DNA from: Phytophthora colocasiae
Taxonomy: Eukaryota > Oomycota > Peronosporomycetes > Peronosporales > Peronosporaceae
Assembly: GCA_018806915.1 (NCBI GenBank)
Contig: JAGKQI010000091.1
Location: 434,001-498,000, forward strand
DNA length: 64,000 nt
Reading direction: 5' to 3'
Part shown: positions 50,645 through 61,500 of the stretch, in pieces
Layout of the letters: each line of letters opens with the position of its first letter
Numbering within the stretch: position 1 is the first letter of the stretch
Position numbers and translations under genes: made by a program
Notes under the pieces: generated by a model
Databases searched by the model: none
Seen by the model: the letters and a program-made list of their open reading frames with translations, nothing else
What the model was told of the DNA's origin: nothing

Positions 50645-53608
50645 ATGGCGACTGTGCGGCCTCCTCCCCCGCGCGAAGCAGCCAATAAGAAGAAGCGGAA
50701 GCGTATCCAAGAGGTTAACTCCTCTTCCTCCTCGGTGGATGAGCAGCTTCATACGCTTGAGCAATGGCATCGCGCTTTAACGGTGGACATTTCGGAGCTG
50801 AGACGCGAAGGTGGACGCGTGCGGTTGGAGCTCGAGAAAGTGGACGACGTGGCTGAAGCAGCTGTCGAGAAGGCCGAGAACTGCTTGGCACAGGCACGGG
50901 CAGCTGCGAAAGCTGCTAAAATGAAGGATGAAGCCTTGCAAAGCGCTCAAAACAAGCTCCAAGCGACGGAAACGCGTCATCAGATGGAATTGGAGAAGCT
51001 TAACAAGAGATTCGTGACTGCAGACAAGAAGCTGGAGAGATATCAAAAGAGTAGTATTAATGAAGAGTTTTTAATGGCTCAACTCACGGAGCTACAGGAG
51101 CAATACGAGAACGAACTCACTAAAGTCCGAGAAGATCATGATGCAGTGCTAGAAGAGCAGCAGAAACGACTGGTACTTTTGGAGAAGAATCTGGAAGGAG
51201 TGGAAGAGGACAAGAAGATGATGAAGAAGATGGAGAAGAAGCTGGTGAGTTTAAGTGAAGAAAACACTCGGTTGACTCGACAGTTGACGCAGATGGCTAC
51301 GAAATTCGAGATTCGGGATTTACGGAAGAAATGGGAAATGTCGGAGATGGAGAACCAGGACGAACAGGGACGAACCCGAGTGGATCTCAACAATTTCGAA
51401 GATAAATTAGCGGAACTGGACGGGAGAATCTTCGATATGAGTAGGAAAGTGGAAAAAGTGGAGGCAACAGCAGTAACACCGAGCTATTCACTACCGCTAC
51501 CGTCGCCACCACTGGAACTTCCTACGGATTTGGTACGACAAGGAGAGCTTGAAGGCATTCATGACGCATTGAGGCGTATTGGCAGGGATTTCGCTGCTGT
51601 AGACGTGGATATCTCTTCTATCAAGAAGAATGCAGATTCTCGCGGAGTTCAACAGGACAAGCACTTTGAATCGAGGCTGCAGGAACTGAGCACGCAGCTG
51701 TTTGATGCTCTCAGTCACGATTCTCGAATGCACGCCACCGAGATCAGCCGATTGAAGGACGCCGTCTTTGACGTGCAAAGCGAGAACCGGGGATTCGGGC
51801 AGAGGATGAGGCGAGTGGAAGATGACGTTCAGCAGGCAGCAGCCAACACTCGAGCACCGCCGAGATCACCACCACGCTGGCGCTACGGTGAGAACCAACT
51901 CCCATTGCTACCAACGCCGCCACCACCGCCGGCAAACAATCGGAACCGTCGTGATCGCCCCTCACGTTACGAGCCAGCCCCAGACACTCGCGATATCCCA
52001 GAGCCACCACCCCAGGATCGCATCAGGTGGGCGCCTCGGAGGGCCAACCGGAGCCGAAGTCGAAGTCCTCCTCGTCGCCACCCGTGGGCTGCTGATTCGG
52101 GGCCGAATACGCCTCAAAATGATCGTCATAACCGAAGCGACAATCAGCGAAGCCACCATACGGGAGGCGCTCTTGTTCCGGCAAGGATCAATGCAGCAGG
52201 CCAAGCTAACGTCCCAACTTTACCTGTTGACGTTCCAGCGAACAACCAGGACGAACAAGCAGGTCAGCAGCCCCGCCGCGCACGCCAGCCCCGCAGAGCC
52301 CCGGAAGTCATTGTCATTGATGAGGATGAGGAAGAGGAGGGCGAGGAGAATGCTGACGAAGGCGTGGAAGTTGAGGAAGAACGAGGAGATCGGGAAGTGG
52401 AAGCCCCTAGAGCGACGCCGGATGTAGTGTTGGACGAGGAGGCTTCGTCGGAAGGCGATGTCGTTATGGTTGACCCCTCAGACGCGAATACCGACAACGT
52501 AGAAACAACAACAACCGATGTCTTGGAGAAAGAAGGAGACCTACAAACGGGCTTTTTGCTGTACTTTTGCTTGGGTGGCGCCCCCGATCTTGATGTCCAG
52601 TGGACCAATTGTTTTACTCAGCTGAATGCCGACGATAGTGTGGAAAAATCTCGCGCTTTACGATTCCAGCAGCGCTACAACTTCTTACAGAGCTTCCCAG
52701 CGGATTTAACGCAGTGTATCCTTCAAGCTGTGATCCTCAACGTGTCGGAAGGTGACAATCGCCCTACTGGAGTTTTGACAACTGGCACTGTGCGTACGAA
52801 GTTCAACGAGCTAGTGCAGGATATCCATCTCACATGGGTTGTAGCTCTTAATGAGCATTTGACAAAGAAAGCTGGCAGTAAATGTGTGGACGAATTGGCC
52901 TCGGAGAATCTGGCTCTTGCAGTTAATCCAGCGGGGATGTCTAGCTCGAAGGACAAGGATGAGGTCATTTACGTGTGGAGTCGTCGACAGGAGACTGTGA
53001 TGTGGATGTTGGTCAAAAAGAGCCACTACGGATCATTTCTGCCGGCGATGAAGCGTAACGTTGACGCGTCTCCAGCCGTTTACCTCTTTATGCTCATGTT
53101 TGACATCCTTTCGGTGGAAAGCAAGTGTCCTCAACTGGGAAACTTCCGACTGAATGCATTTGGAGCGAAAACTCTTGCGTATCTGTGGAATCTCCACCTC
53201 AAGAAGCTTCCCTACGTGCTTTCTGCGGACTGGTCATGGCTTGAGGATCAATCCACGAAGGAAAAGCTGCCGGTTTTGGCATTTTGCCACTTGCTGACGA
53301 CCATTTTGTTGTGGAACAGCGCCATTGATCGCCACAGCTTGACGAATCCCCATATCTATGCCTTCGCAGTAAAGTATCTGCTCCCAAAGGTCTATGTCGG
53401 CGGTCGGGCCGTTCACGAATCCGGTGATAACACCTCCTTATCACTAGCTGAGTGTGACTCCACACCTATTGAGCTCTTCGATCTGGACGGTAAATTCGCG
53501 TCGCTTCTCGGACTGGATGGCTTCTTTGAGGTGACAGAAGCTACCCAGAACAATATGCTAGCTCTGGCTGCAGCGGTGGCAGCGAAACGCTCTGCATCTT
53601 CTACTTAA
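50645..53608 (+). CDS. Large coiled-coil/acidic protein of unknown function
   Basis: 987 residues from the ATG at 50,645 (TTTAATGGCG); the frame is open upstream without a better start. Order: basic start (KKKRKR); coiled coil (about 30-400); a Pro/Arg region with RS-like runs (NRSRSRSPPRR) near 480; an acidic block (DEDEEEEGEENADEG) near 560; and a C-terminal globular domain of about 330 residues beginning near YFCLGGAPDLDVQW. That domain is helix-rich but not recognised. The mix of NLS-like, RS-like and acidic segments suggests a nuclear protein (inference). Confidence 0.75.
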   Translation: MATVRPPPPREAANKKKRKRIQEVNSSSSSVDEQLHTLEQWHRALTVDISELRREGGRVRLELEKVDDVAEAAVEKAENCLAQARAAAKAAKMKDEALQSAQNKLQATETRHQMELEKLNKRFVTADKKLERYQKSSINEEFLMAQLTELQEQYENELTKVREDHDAVLEEQQKRLVLLEKNLEGVEEDKKMMKKMEKKLVSLSEENTRLTRQLTQMATKFEIRDLRKKWEMSEMENQDEQGRTRVDLNNFEDKLAELDGRIFDMSRKVEKVEATAVTPSYSLPLPSPPLELPTDLVRQGELEGIHDALRRIGRDFAAVDVDISSIKKNADSRGVQQDKHFESRLQELSTQLFDALSHDSRMHATEISRLKDAVFDVQSENRGFGQRMRRVEDDVQQAAANTRAPPRSPPRWRYGENQLPLLPTPPPPPANNRNRRDRPSRYEPAPDTRDIPEPPPQDRIRWAPRRANRSRSRSPPRRHPWAADSGPNTPQNDRHNRSDNQRSHHTGGALVPARINAAGQANVPTLPVDVPANNQDEQAGQQPRRARQPRRAPEVIVIDEDEEEEGEENADEGVEVEEERGDREVEAPRATPDVVLDEEASSEGDVVMVDPSDANTDNVETTTTDVLEKEGDLQTGFLLYFCLGGAPDLDVQWTNCFTQLNADDSVEKSRALRFQQRYNFLQSFPADLTQCILQAVILNVSEGDNRPTGVLTTGTVRTKFNELVQDIHLTWVVALNEHLTKKAGSKCVDELASENLALAVNPAGMSSSKDKDEVIYVWSRRQETVMWMLVKKSHYGSFLPAMKRNVDASPAVYLFMLMFDILSVESKCPQLGNFRLNAFGAKTLAYLWNLHLKKLPYVLSADWSWLEDQSTKEKLPVLAFCHLLTTILLWNSAIDRHSLTNPHIYAFAVKYLLPKVYVGGRAVHESGDNTSLSLAECDSTPIELFDLDGKFASLLGLDGFFEVTEATQNNMLALAAAVAAKRSASST

Positions 53609-53678
53609 GTTGCTGTGTATTACTTTCCAAGTATTTTACTAATCTCATTTCCTCATTATTTCCCACTGCTGGTTCTTC

Positions 53679-55008
53679 TTAGGCCCAAGCTGATGCGTTT
53701 ACAGTATCCTCCAGTGGAGATAAAGTCGTGTCCTTCTTCTTGGTGCTGCACTCCAATATGGCAAAGCCCGACATGACCAAGACGGAACCAACGATGCACT
53801 CCCATGAGAATTTCGTGTGGTGGATGAAAGTATCCAATAGACCAGACAGCGGAATCGTCAACATACAACCAACACTCGTCTCCAAGGGCGATGTCCAGCA
53901 GATCGCCAAGGGCATGAAAGCGCAGAAGATAACCGTCAAGACACCACTGATAGCCAACAACAAGACCCCTTCCAGTGTGTTAGGGAACGCGATGGATTCG
54001 TGAAGCCATGAGAAGGGACTTTCAGCCAGCAGGAAGGCACCCAGTAGCCATGGGGGGAAGGCGAAGAGCCCACAGAGACCAGCTAGAGTCACCAGTGTCG
54101 ACGTATCCGTGATGTCTTCCCCGATGAGCAACTGCAGAGCCACTTGGTACCCAGCGTAGATGGCGGACGAGACGATCATGGAGATCCCCGCGACAATCGT
54201 CGAGATTTCGATCGTTCCAACGCCACTTCCGTCTTGGAAAACCACGAGGAGGAAGACGCCGACGAAAGCGGTGAAGACGCCTAATATCTTGCTGACGTTC
54301 AGATGTTCGTTCAGGAAGCAGACGGACAGGCAATAGACGAAGAGTGGAGACGAGTTGGAGATGGCGACCGCTGCTGCGACGCTCACTTGGTCCAAAGCTG
54401 CGTACCAAAAGACGTCTGACACGAGAGACACCAGACTGAGAACGCCTGAAACGTAGACCAGTCTGGGCAATGGGATGACGGAATGGTGCTGTAAGACACC
54501 CACGAAGTCGGAATATTGATCTGCTGGGCCTCCGTTGATCTTGTAGTACCCGACGATCATTGGGAGCAGTACGACCTGCAAGTTGAAGGGGGTCAAGGAA
54601 GAATTCGTATGAAGATAAAGACGAGGAGGAAACGTACAGGTGCTGCGTGGTTAAAGCACGCGAGGAAGAATGGTTTGTTGAAGGAAAGCTGAATGCAGGC
54701 ACCAGTTAGCACCTTTTTACTATTTGGGAACGGAACTCGATTTTTACCTGGAGTGACTGGGAGGCTTCAGCTTGCAGGACCCACGACCAGATCAATGCTG
54801 TTCGAGATACAAGAAACACCGCATGGTGAATAGTTGCTAGAGCAATTTCAAGGAGATGTTCCCACGTACCGAAGAGTGCAATGAAGCTGGCGTATTTGGC
54901 AGGTCGCGACTGCTTCAGCTCCTTTTTCAGGTCCACCTCAGGGTTTAGCAGTTTAGTGGCCTCAGTAGCAGGAGACCAGGCAGGGGTGACAACGTTAGTA
55001 CGGGGCAT
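53679..55008 (-). CDS. Drug/metabolite transporter superfamily protein, SLC35F-like
   Basis: Exons 54870-55008, 54748-54797, 54638-54688 and 53679-54575 give 378 residues. Three short introns begin GTACGT, GTAAAA and GTACGT; two exons are about 50 bp. The first half-helix is restored by splicing (FIALF-ALIWSWVLQAEASQ), followed by LSFNKPFFLACFNHAAP, similar to the N(K/R)PFF(L/M)xxFN motif seen in SLC35F members. Two EamA-like repeats of five helices can be counted; the second begins near IEISTIVAGISMIVSSAIYAG. The last helix is VGSVLVMSGFAILEC. Probably a Golgi or plasma-membrane solute carrier with unknown substrate. Confidence 0.8.
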
Positions 55009-55314
55009 CTTGGCTCACTGTTCTTCAGCTACACTGCGAATACCAGAATGATGAAATGCTCAGGACTCCGGACTCAGGAAAAATCATAGCGGATCCGATG
55101 CAGCCCGTCGCCAGTAACGACTTTGGATGAAAGGGTATCTATCACCGCCACGTCGAACGCGTTGGCATGAGAGCGTTGACTATTGCTACCTTCCTGGCGA
55201 CGAACATTGAATTCATGCAAATGATTTTGACTATTGCGACTTATGAGTACTTTGGACATTGGTGAGCGGTTCAGTGGTCAAGAACACCAGCAGTTGCTCG
55301 TTCAGGTCTCTCTT
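55009..55314. other. Intergenic, no gene seen
   Basis: 306 bp between the transporter start and the peroxidase remnant; contains the transporter promoter. Confidence 0.5.
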
Positions 55315-56046
55315 TTAAACAGAAGCAGCAACAATCTTGGCAGCGGTGGCCTCTATCTCCGTGGTGCTGATAGCGGAAGTTGCGCGCTCCCATTCGTCCG
55401 GGATCTTCTCGTCCACGAGGAATGAACAAGCAGTGTCGACCGTGACGGTCTCGTTGTTCTTGAAGCCGAACACTAGGATCAAAATGGACGCCTCTCCGAA
55501 CGCCACCGTCTGCTGCGCGGAGTTGAACGTCGTGTTCGAGTCAATGGCAATACTAATTGCGAGGCGAGCCTTGCGCACGGCACCAAGTTCCGTGACGCCG
55601 AGAGTTCCGCTCGACTATCCGCGCACGAGAAGCTGCTTGGCAAGCGTGATGTTGACTTGAGCCGGGTCACCGCCAAAGTACTCGTCGTTGTGGATGAAAG
55701 ACGCGTCGTGCTCGATCAGGTTGTGCGTGGACAGGAAGTCGAGCGTGAAGGTGTCGGGCAATCCATCCAGCAGCGAGGCGGTAGCATTCTCGTCCAAGTT
55801 GAAGACCGACGTGAGCGCGTGACCCAGCTGACGTTCTGGCCGTTGCGCGGTATGTAGCCGTGGTTCGCGAGAGTGTTGAGTGCGGGGCGCGGCGAACGAC
55901 GGAATGGTCGTGTATTACCCACGATACCGGAGGCCTTGCGGCTAGACGGATTGAAGTACGTTCCTTCAGACATGAGGTTCACGTCGACACCTGCTTCGCT
56001 GGGTTTGCAAAAGAGGCGACGGCCACTGCGACACCGACAATGTAGT
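55315..56046 (-). pseudogene. Heme-thiolate peroxidase (chloroperoxidase family) pseudogene
   Basis: Three pieces on the minus strand match this family in order. The first is a signal-peptide-like IVGVAVAVASFANP followed, in another frame, by TYFNPSSRK, RPALNTLANHGYIPRNGQN. The second, in a further frame, is GHALTSVFNLDENATASL to THNLIEHDASFIHNDEYFGG. The third, after an in-frame TAG near 55,617, is LGAVRKARLAIS to AFGEASILILVFGF. So there are at least two frame changes and one nonsense codon. In working enzymes the proximal heme ligand is the Cys of a PCP motif just before ALN; here it reads SPRPALN, so the ligand is Arg. The family secretes halogenating or peroxygenating enzymes. This copy should be inactive. 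Confidence 0.8.
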
Positions 56047-56618
56047 TTGGCTGTGTGTGAATTGGAGAATGAAATGTGCTTCTCCGTTCGAGACTCCGAC
56101 TGGACTCGACACAAGTCACCATAAAGTGCCGACGACGTCTGAGTACCGTTATCCTCGCAAGCAAAAGCGATGCCAACCGGATGCACAAGAGCGTCACACA
56201 TCCTGGATCGGATCTTGAATTGCGTCCTGCAAACGCTAGCAACAAATGAGGTCTTCACTGCTAACTACTCCGTCAACGTTGAATTACCGAAGCAGCTTGT
56301 TAAAGATGAGCACGCGTAGCAGTAGATACCAAAACGGTGTCATCCTCTCCTCATATTCGAAGCACAGAACTTAGTGTACTACCTGTTGTAATACAAGCTC
56401 GTTGACTTGCCTTCTTACTCATTGATATGATAGCTGAATCGATGCGAGAAACACCGGTCCGTTGTAGCGGAGTTTTCTTTATCTTTAGCTCTCCACTTAT
56501 CGGTAAGTGGCCATGGACAGCAGGGCGTTCAGGGAAGCTCTGTTAACCAGCACCCTCCCCAATCCAGAATAGTCGATGTTGCTCCAGAATCTGTCGCTCA
56601 AACTGCTCCGAGGTAGGC
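56047..56618. other. Intergenic, no gene seen apart from a possible alternative 3' end
   Basis: Includes the old promoter of the peroxidase remnant. The segment 56,543-56,618 is open in a second frame that could be the true C-terminus of the next minus-strand gene. Confidence 0.4.
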
Positions 56619-58355
56619 TCAGCGTTCGGTACCACATGCTCTTCTACGAAGACGGGCACAATGTACAATGTTAATACGCCGCCACGCCAACGGAAGTCCT
56701 TGCCCCAGTTTTTCTGGGACCACGGGACGACCGATCGTCTGTACAAATGCACTACGTTGTCGCGTACCTCCGTAAACGCTGAGGCGATCAGACAGGCTTG
56801 ACGAACGAGAGGAATAGTGTGGGCTGTTTAAAGGCGGGGCAGAGCGCTGGCAAGTAGCAGGAGAATCATCCATCGGCCAGTTTTCGTCGTCCGAGTGCCC
56901 TGGGCTTGAGTTACTGGACCTAGCGCTGCGAACTTGACTGGCGTATCCATAGCAAGCTTCCATGTGGCTCGGTAGTACACCAGGACAATAGCAATCTCCA
57001 TCAAAACCATGTTCATGATGAGGCAATCCATCTTGGCACTGCCGTGCGGCCATAGTCATCGAGTAGCCAGTGCTTTGAGGGTTCGCAGTTGGGATATTCA
57101 TCCATCGCTCATTCTTCTGATCATCACTATCCCTTTCAAACACACGGGGCTGCGGTGGCGGTGGTCCGTTTGGATTACTTCGAGACATCCTAGAGCCTAC
57201 ACGTGCCATACTCGGCACCAAATACTTCGTCCGCTCCTTCAGTCGATGCACATCCTTGAGAATCCCGCACATGCCTGACCTGATCTCGTCCAATTCCTCG
57301 TGGATGCGTTCTGCCTCGTTGTCCTGTACGTCACGGATGTGCGTCATTTGCTGCGAGATGAGGCTTTCAATATGCCTTCGGAAGAACTGATTCTCCTGTG
57401 TCAGCGTTTGCTTGAGCTGAAACATCTCGGCGTGAAGCTCGTCCAGCTGAGTCAGTGTAACAATTAACCTCTCCGCTGTCCCCGACTGCGTAGGTTTAGA
57501 GACACTATTGAACGATGTAACGGAGTCGTCCTCAATCAGCTGAGCTCTGTACCTGCACGCCTCCTCTCTAAGACTTTCGACCTGAAGCAGATTCTCATCG
57601 GCCCCGTTAAACTGCTGCGGCTCCTGGTACGCATTCTCTGCGAGGTCGCTAAGTCTCTCCACCAGTTTGTTCATCCCTAGGGTACACTCTTGTCTGAAAT
57701 CCTGAAGCTGAGTCGCTGTTAATCCTCGGCATCGCTTGAGCGTGTCCACCTGTTCTGAGCAGTTAGAGATCTGAGCTAAAGACTCCTGAATCAGCGCTGC
57801 ATTTTTACTCGATCGCTCCTGATATTCTTTCTGCAGCGTATCCAGTTCGTTCGCCACAGCATGCAGCGCTCCAAGTCCTAGCAAAAGCTGATGAGTCTCC
57901 TCTTCCCGCATAGAAAACCTGTGCTTGAGAGAGTTCACACTGCTCTGTAACTGTTCGTTCTTGGCTGCAATGACAGCGATCTCCTCTGCAACACTGTGAT
58001 CTTCTCCTTCCTTATCTCCAATCTCTGTGTGCGTTCTTTCAGCTAAGTATTGAGGCTTCTCTTCTTCCAATTGTCCCTGATCTATCAGCCATTATATCAT
58101 TAAATAAAAAAATAGCATCCATCTTTTTAAGTAATACGTACCATAGACAGCTTGAGCCAGTGATGGCGCGGCTGCCTCCGTCTTCTTTTTGTGAACTTCT
58201 CCAATTTCGCCCGTAGACGCCCCACGCGGCCGCTTATTCGTGTCCCGTAGGAAACGCTGCTTGGTGGATCCAGTACTGGCTACTATCGCCTTGTTCTGGC
58301 CGCGCTGTTTGAGTTTCCGCAGCATCGTAGCGGCCTCTTTGGAGCTCACAGCCAT
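56619..58355 (-). CDS. Coiled-coil protein of unknown function
   Basis: Exons 58142-58355 and 56619-58081 (intron GTACGT to TAG) give 558 residues. The start is MAVSSKEAATML. The N-terminus is basic (KQRGQNKAI, NKRPRG). Residues about 95-330 form a coiled coil with heptads such as VANELDTLQKEYQERSS. The rest is Ser/Pro-rich. In the annotated frame the end reads WRRINIVHCARLRRRACGTER. A second frame, open from 56,752 to 56,543, reads DFRWRGGVLTLYIVPVFVEE and looks more protein-like, so an intron or frameshift near 56,740 may have been missed. The family is not recognised. Confidence 0.65.
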
Positions 58356-58537
58356 CGCTTAAGAAGGAGTTTGACTATCAGTTACACTTGGTATTTGTAT
58401 GACTGGAGTCTGATTCTGAGAATGCTCTTATTGACGTTTTTGATCATAACGAGCATGTTGTTTTTATGCACCAACTATATTTGAAGTAAACCACACTATA
58501 TAAAAACGTAGCCATCACTCTTGACTGGCAGTGCGGA

Positions 58538-61500
58538 ATGGTTCGTAAGAAAAGGAAAGGAGTGGTGAAGGAGGCGCAGGCGGAGGGTGCAGCGGCCCCC
58601 AGGGGTGTAGATCTGCGCCATGTCTTGGGAAAAGTACCTGTTAATGTGGATCTACCAGCTGCTCTGGGCGGTGGCGATCTGGAGACGTGGTATGAGGCGT
58701 TGTACTTGTCCAATGGCAGTCTCTATGAGCAACTTAAGAAGTTGCAGCTGTTCCGGTCCAAGTTCAAGTTGCTGGTATCAGATGTGGACTCAGATTACAG
58801 CAACATAATAACTTCAACATGGCGATTGATGTTCCGTCTGAGTGTGGAGCCGCTTACGCAGCCATTGCGCAAGAACCTGGGACTGATTCTGGACGTCCTG
58901 GCGCAAAGTGAGAGAGCTGGGCTGAGAGTTGTAGCAGCTGAAGAGCTCAGAGCGTTTTTAGACACGTTGTGGGTGGAATCAGACGAGAAAATGACGCCTG
59001 AGCAGCGAGTTATGATGCTGGATCGTTTGCTGCATTTGGTGGAGTTCCCGTTCCTCGCTCGGGTCCTAGTGGAGAATCCAATTGCTGGGGGAGAAGCCGG
59101 AGATGCACAGCACCTGCTGCAATTCGTGACGTGTTGTGCTGATCAGCTGGAGGCTCTTGGAGCTCCTATTGTGGAGTACCACGAGGCGAATCAAGATGAT
59201 ACAGAGCAAGAAGAGGACAGCGAAGCTATTGCAGCGTCGACAAACGTGGTGTTGGTGGCATCGGAGCGCTGTGGCCATGCTTTGAAGAGCGTAATTGTAT
59301 TGGCCACGATGAAGGAGGTACTAGACAACCGATTGCAGCAATGTCGAGGAATCAGCCTAGGCAAGTTGTCAGAGGCCTTCCTTCGTATTGTGAAACATTG
59401 TGTACTGCTGTTGCAAACGAGTGTAGTGCACAAAGATCTGCTCACCCAAGCTGGATTAGCGTACTGTTTGGTCCTTCGTGTGCTGCTGCAGCTGAGTGCA
59501 GACAGCTCGGGTGACGCGACGAAGTTGCTGTTGCAAACAGCGTACCCGGAGCTGAACATTATTTCTTCTGATGCGTGTGATGATGTGCAGCTTCGAGCTC
59601 ATGTTGAGAAAGATGTGGAGAACTTTGGCGATCTGTCAAGACTTGCCGTGTGTCGTGGTTTGTTGAACAGCCTCGGTAACGACGACCTTGTTTTGTCGGC
59701 TACAAGCATTGGGTTGGATGAAGAGCAGAAGTCAGAACAGAGCGTCCTTGATGCAATTTTTACTGGCGTCCAACAATTCTGTGAGCAGGAATCTTACAAC
59801 ACACGCTTGTTTGCTTTTCAGGTGCTGGAAGCGTTTCTCCGTCGTGCGGTGACGATCTTGCAGAAGCAAAAGAAGGGGGCATTGTCTGAAAATGACCTTG
59901 CCGTGTTGGAAGTGGAGACGCTTACGAACCTGACAACTGCCGTTTTATTGAACTGGGAGCACCCGTCGAAGAAAGTGAACCAGTTCATGGCTGCTGTGTT
60001 CGCGCACATTGTGAACTATTTCGTGCTTTCTGGTGGATTCCAGGAGTGGAGTGACGCGATTCTCCCCCGCTTAGTGGAGCTCCCACCTACTAGTCGGGCT
60101 AAGTACGGGTCGCTGACGCTTTTAGTTGGTGAAGCTGGGGCCAAGCCTGTGCTGGAGGCCAGTCCATCCCTGCTTTCGTCTCTGCTCTCTGCAGTGGGTC
60201 AAAAGGACTATGCCGCTCCCGCAGCAGCGAATTTGTTTGCACAGATTCTCGATGATCTCAGTCAAAGCAGTGGCAAGAAGAATGGCAAGAAAGTTACTCC
60301 TAAGCTTGATGACGAATCGGTGGCCGCATGGCGTCAACTCTGGCTTCCAGACGTCGTTGGTGTGCTACTTTCGCATGACGCCAATCTTCGATCTCGAGTG
60401 GCTATGTATGTGATCCCGCTTCTGCTGAAAAAGGACCCGGACTGTGTGTCTGTTTTAATTAGTCGATTGCAAGTGGAAGCTACCAACGAGCAGGCCAATA
60501 GGGAAACGGCAGATGTCGCGCTGTGGGCTGAGCTTGAGGTGCTTAAGTTTGCGCGAAAGAAAATGGCGCCTGAAAAGCTCGTTGGGGTGTCAATGGATGA
60601 AATTGAACGAGGCCTTCGTCACGCGAACGGAGAGACACGTGGTACGGCTTTTGATGCGTTGTGTGCGTCGCTCAAATCTACTAGCATGCCCACGGAAGAT
60701 GAATTGCGATTGGTGAAGTACTATTTGGTGGTAAACGGAAAGGAGATTGGTCCTGCTGGCCGCATGAACACGCTGATCGGTCTAAAGACTGTGCTTATCC
60801 GTATCAAGGAAACAATGCGCCTTGCCAGTAAGAACTTGGCAATGCCAGCAGCCGTGACTGAAAGCGCAGCTGTTCGTGATGAATATGCCGCTGCTGACTC
60901 GTTCAAACACTGGGTGGAGCAATTCATTGTTGCTTCCGTGTACCCTGGTGCGCTTCCTCAACGCTTGACACTCGGTCTGGAGGTGCTTCTGCTCTACATT
61001 CAGCTATTTGGTCTGAATGATTCTGAGCTATCATCACGAAGCTTGTTGCTCACTGGACAAATGGTGACGACGCTCCTCAATCAGCTCATTAGTGCTTGGG
61101 ATTCCATTCGATCTTTGGCTTTTACGATTTTGGACTTGTATCCGGACGATCTTCCCGGCTACTCCACACGCGAAGAGCTTCGTACTCTTATTGATTGGGC
61201 AGTCGGACTCTGTGGCAGTCCACGCCAGCGTGAAAGCGATGCTGGTGCAATGTTCATCCGGTTGCTTTTCCAAAAGTGTAGCGCAGCAATTCAACGCTAT
61301 GAGTTGAAGTTCCAGCGCTCTGAATTGCAAACTGGAACTGAAGTTAGCAGCAACACAGAGGTAGCGTTCGTACTGCAGTTGACGGATGTGATTCTTTCTC
61401 GAATTGGAGCTCTGAGCCCGACAGATATTCGTCGTGGCGAGTCACCGCTTGTACATGGATTTTTACTGTCACTGCACTATGTGCTCGACAACGTCAAGTT

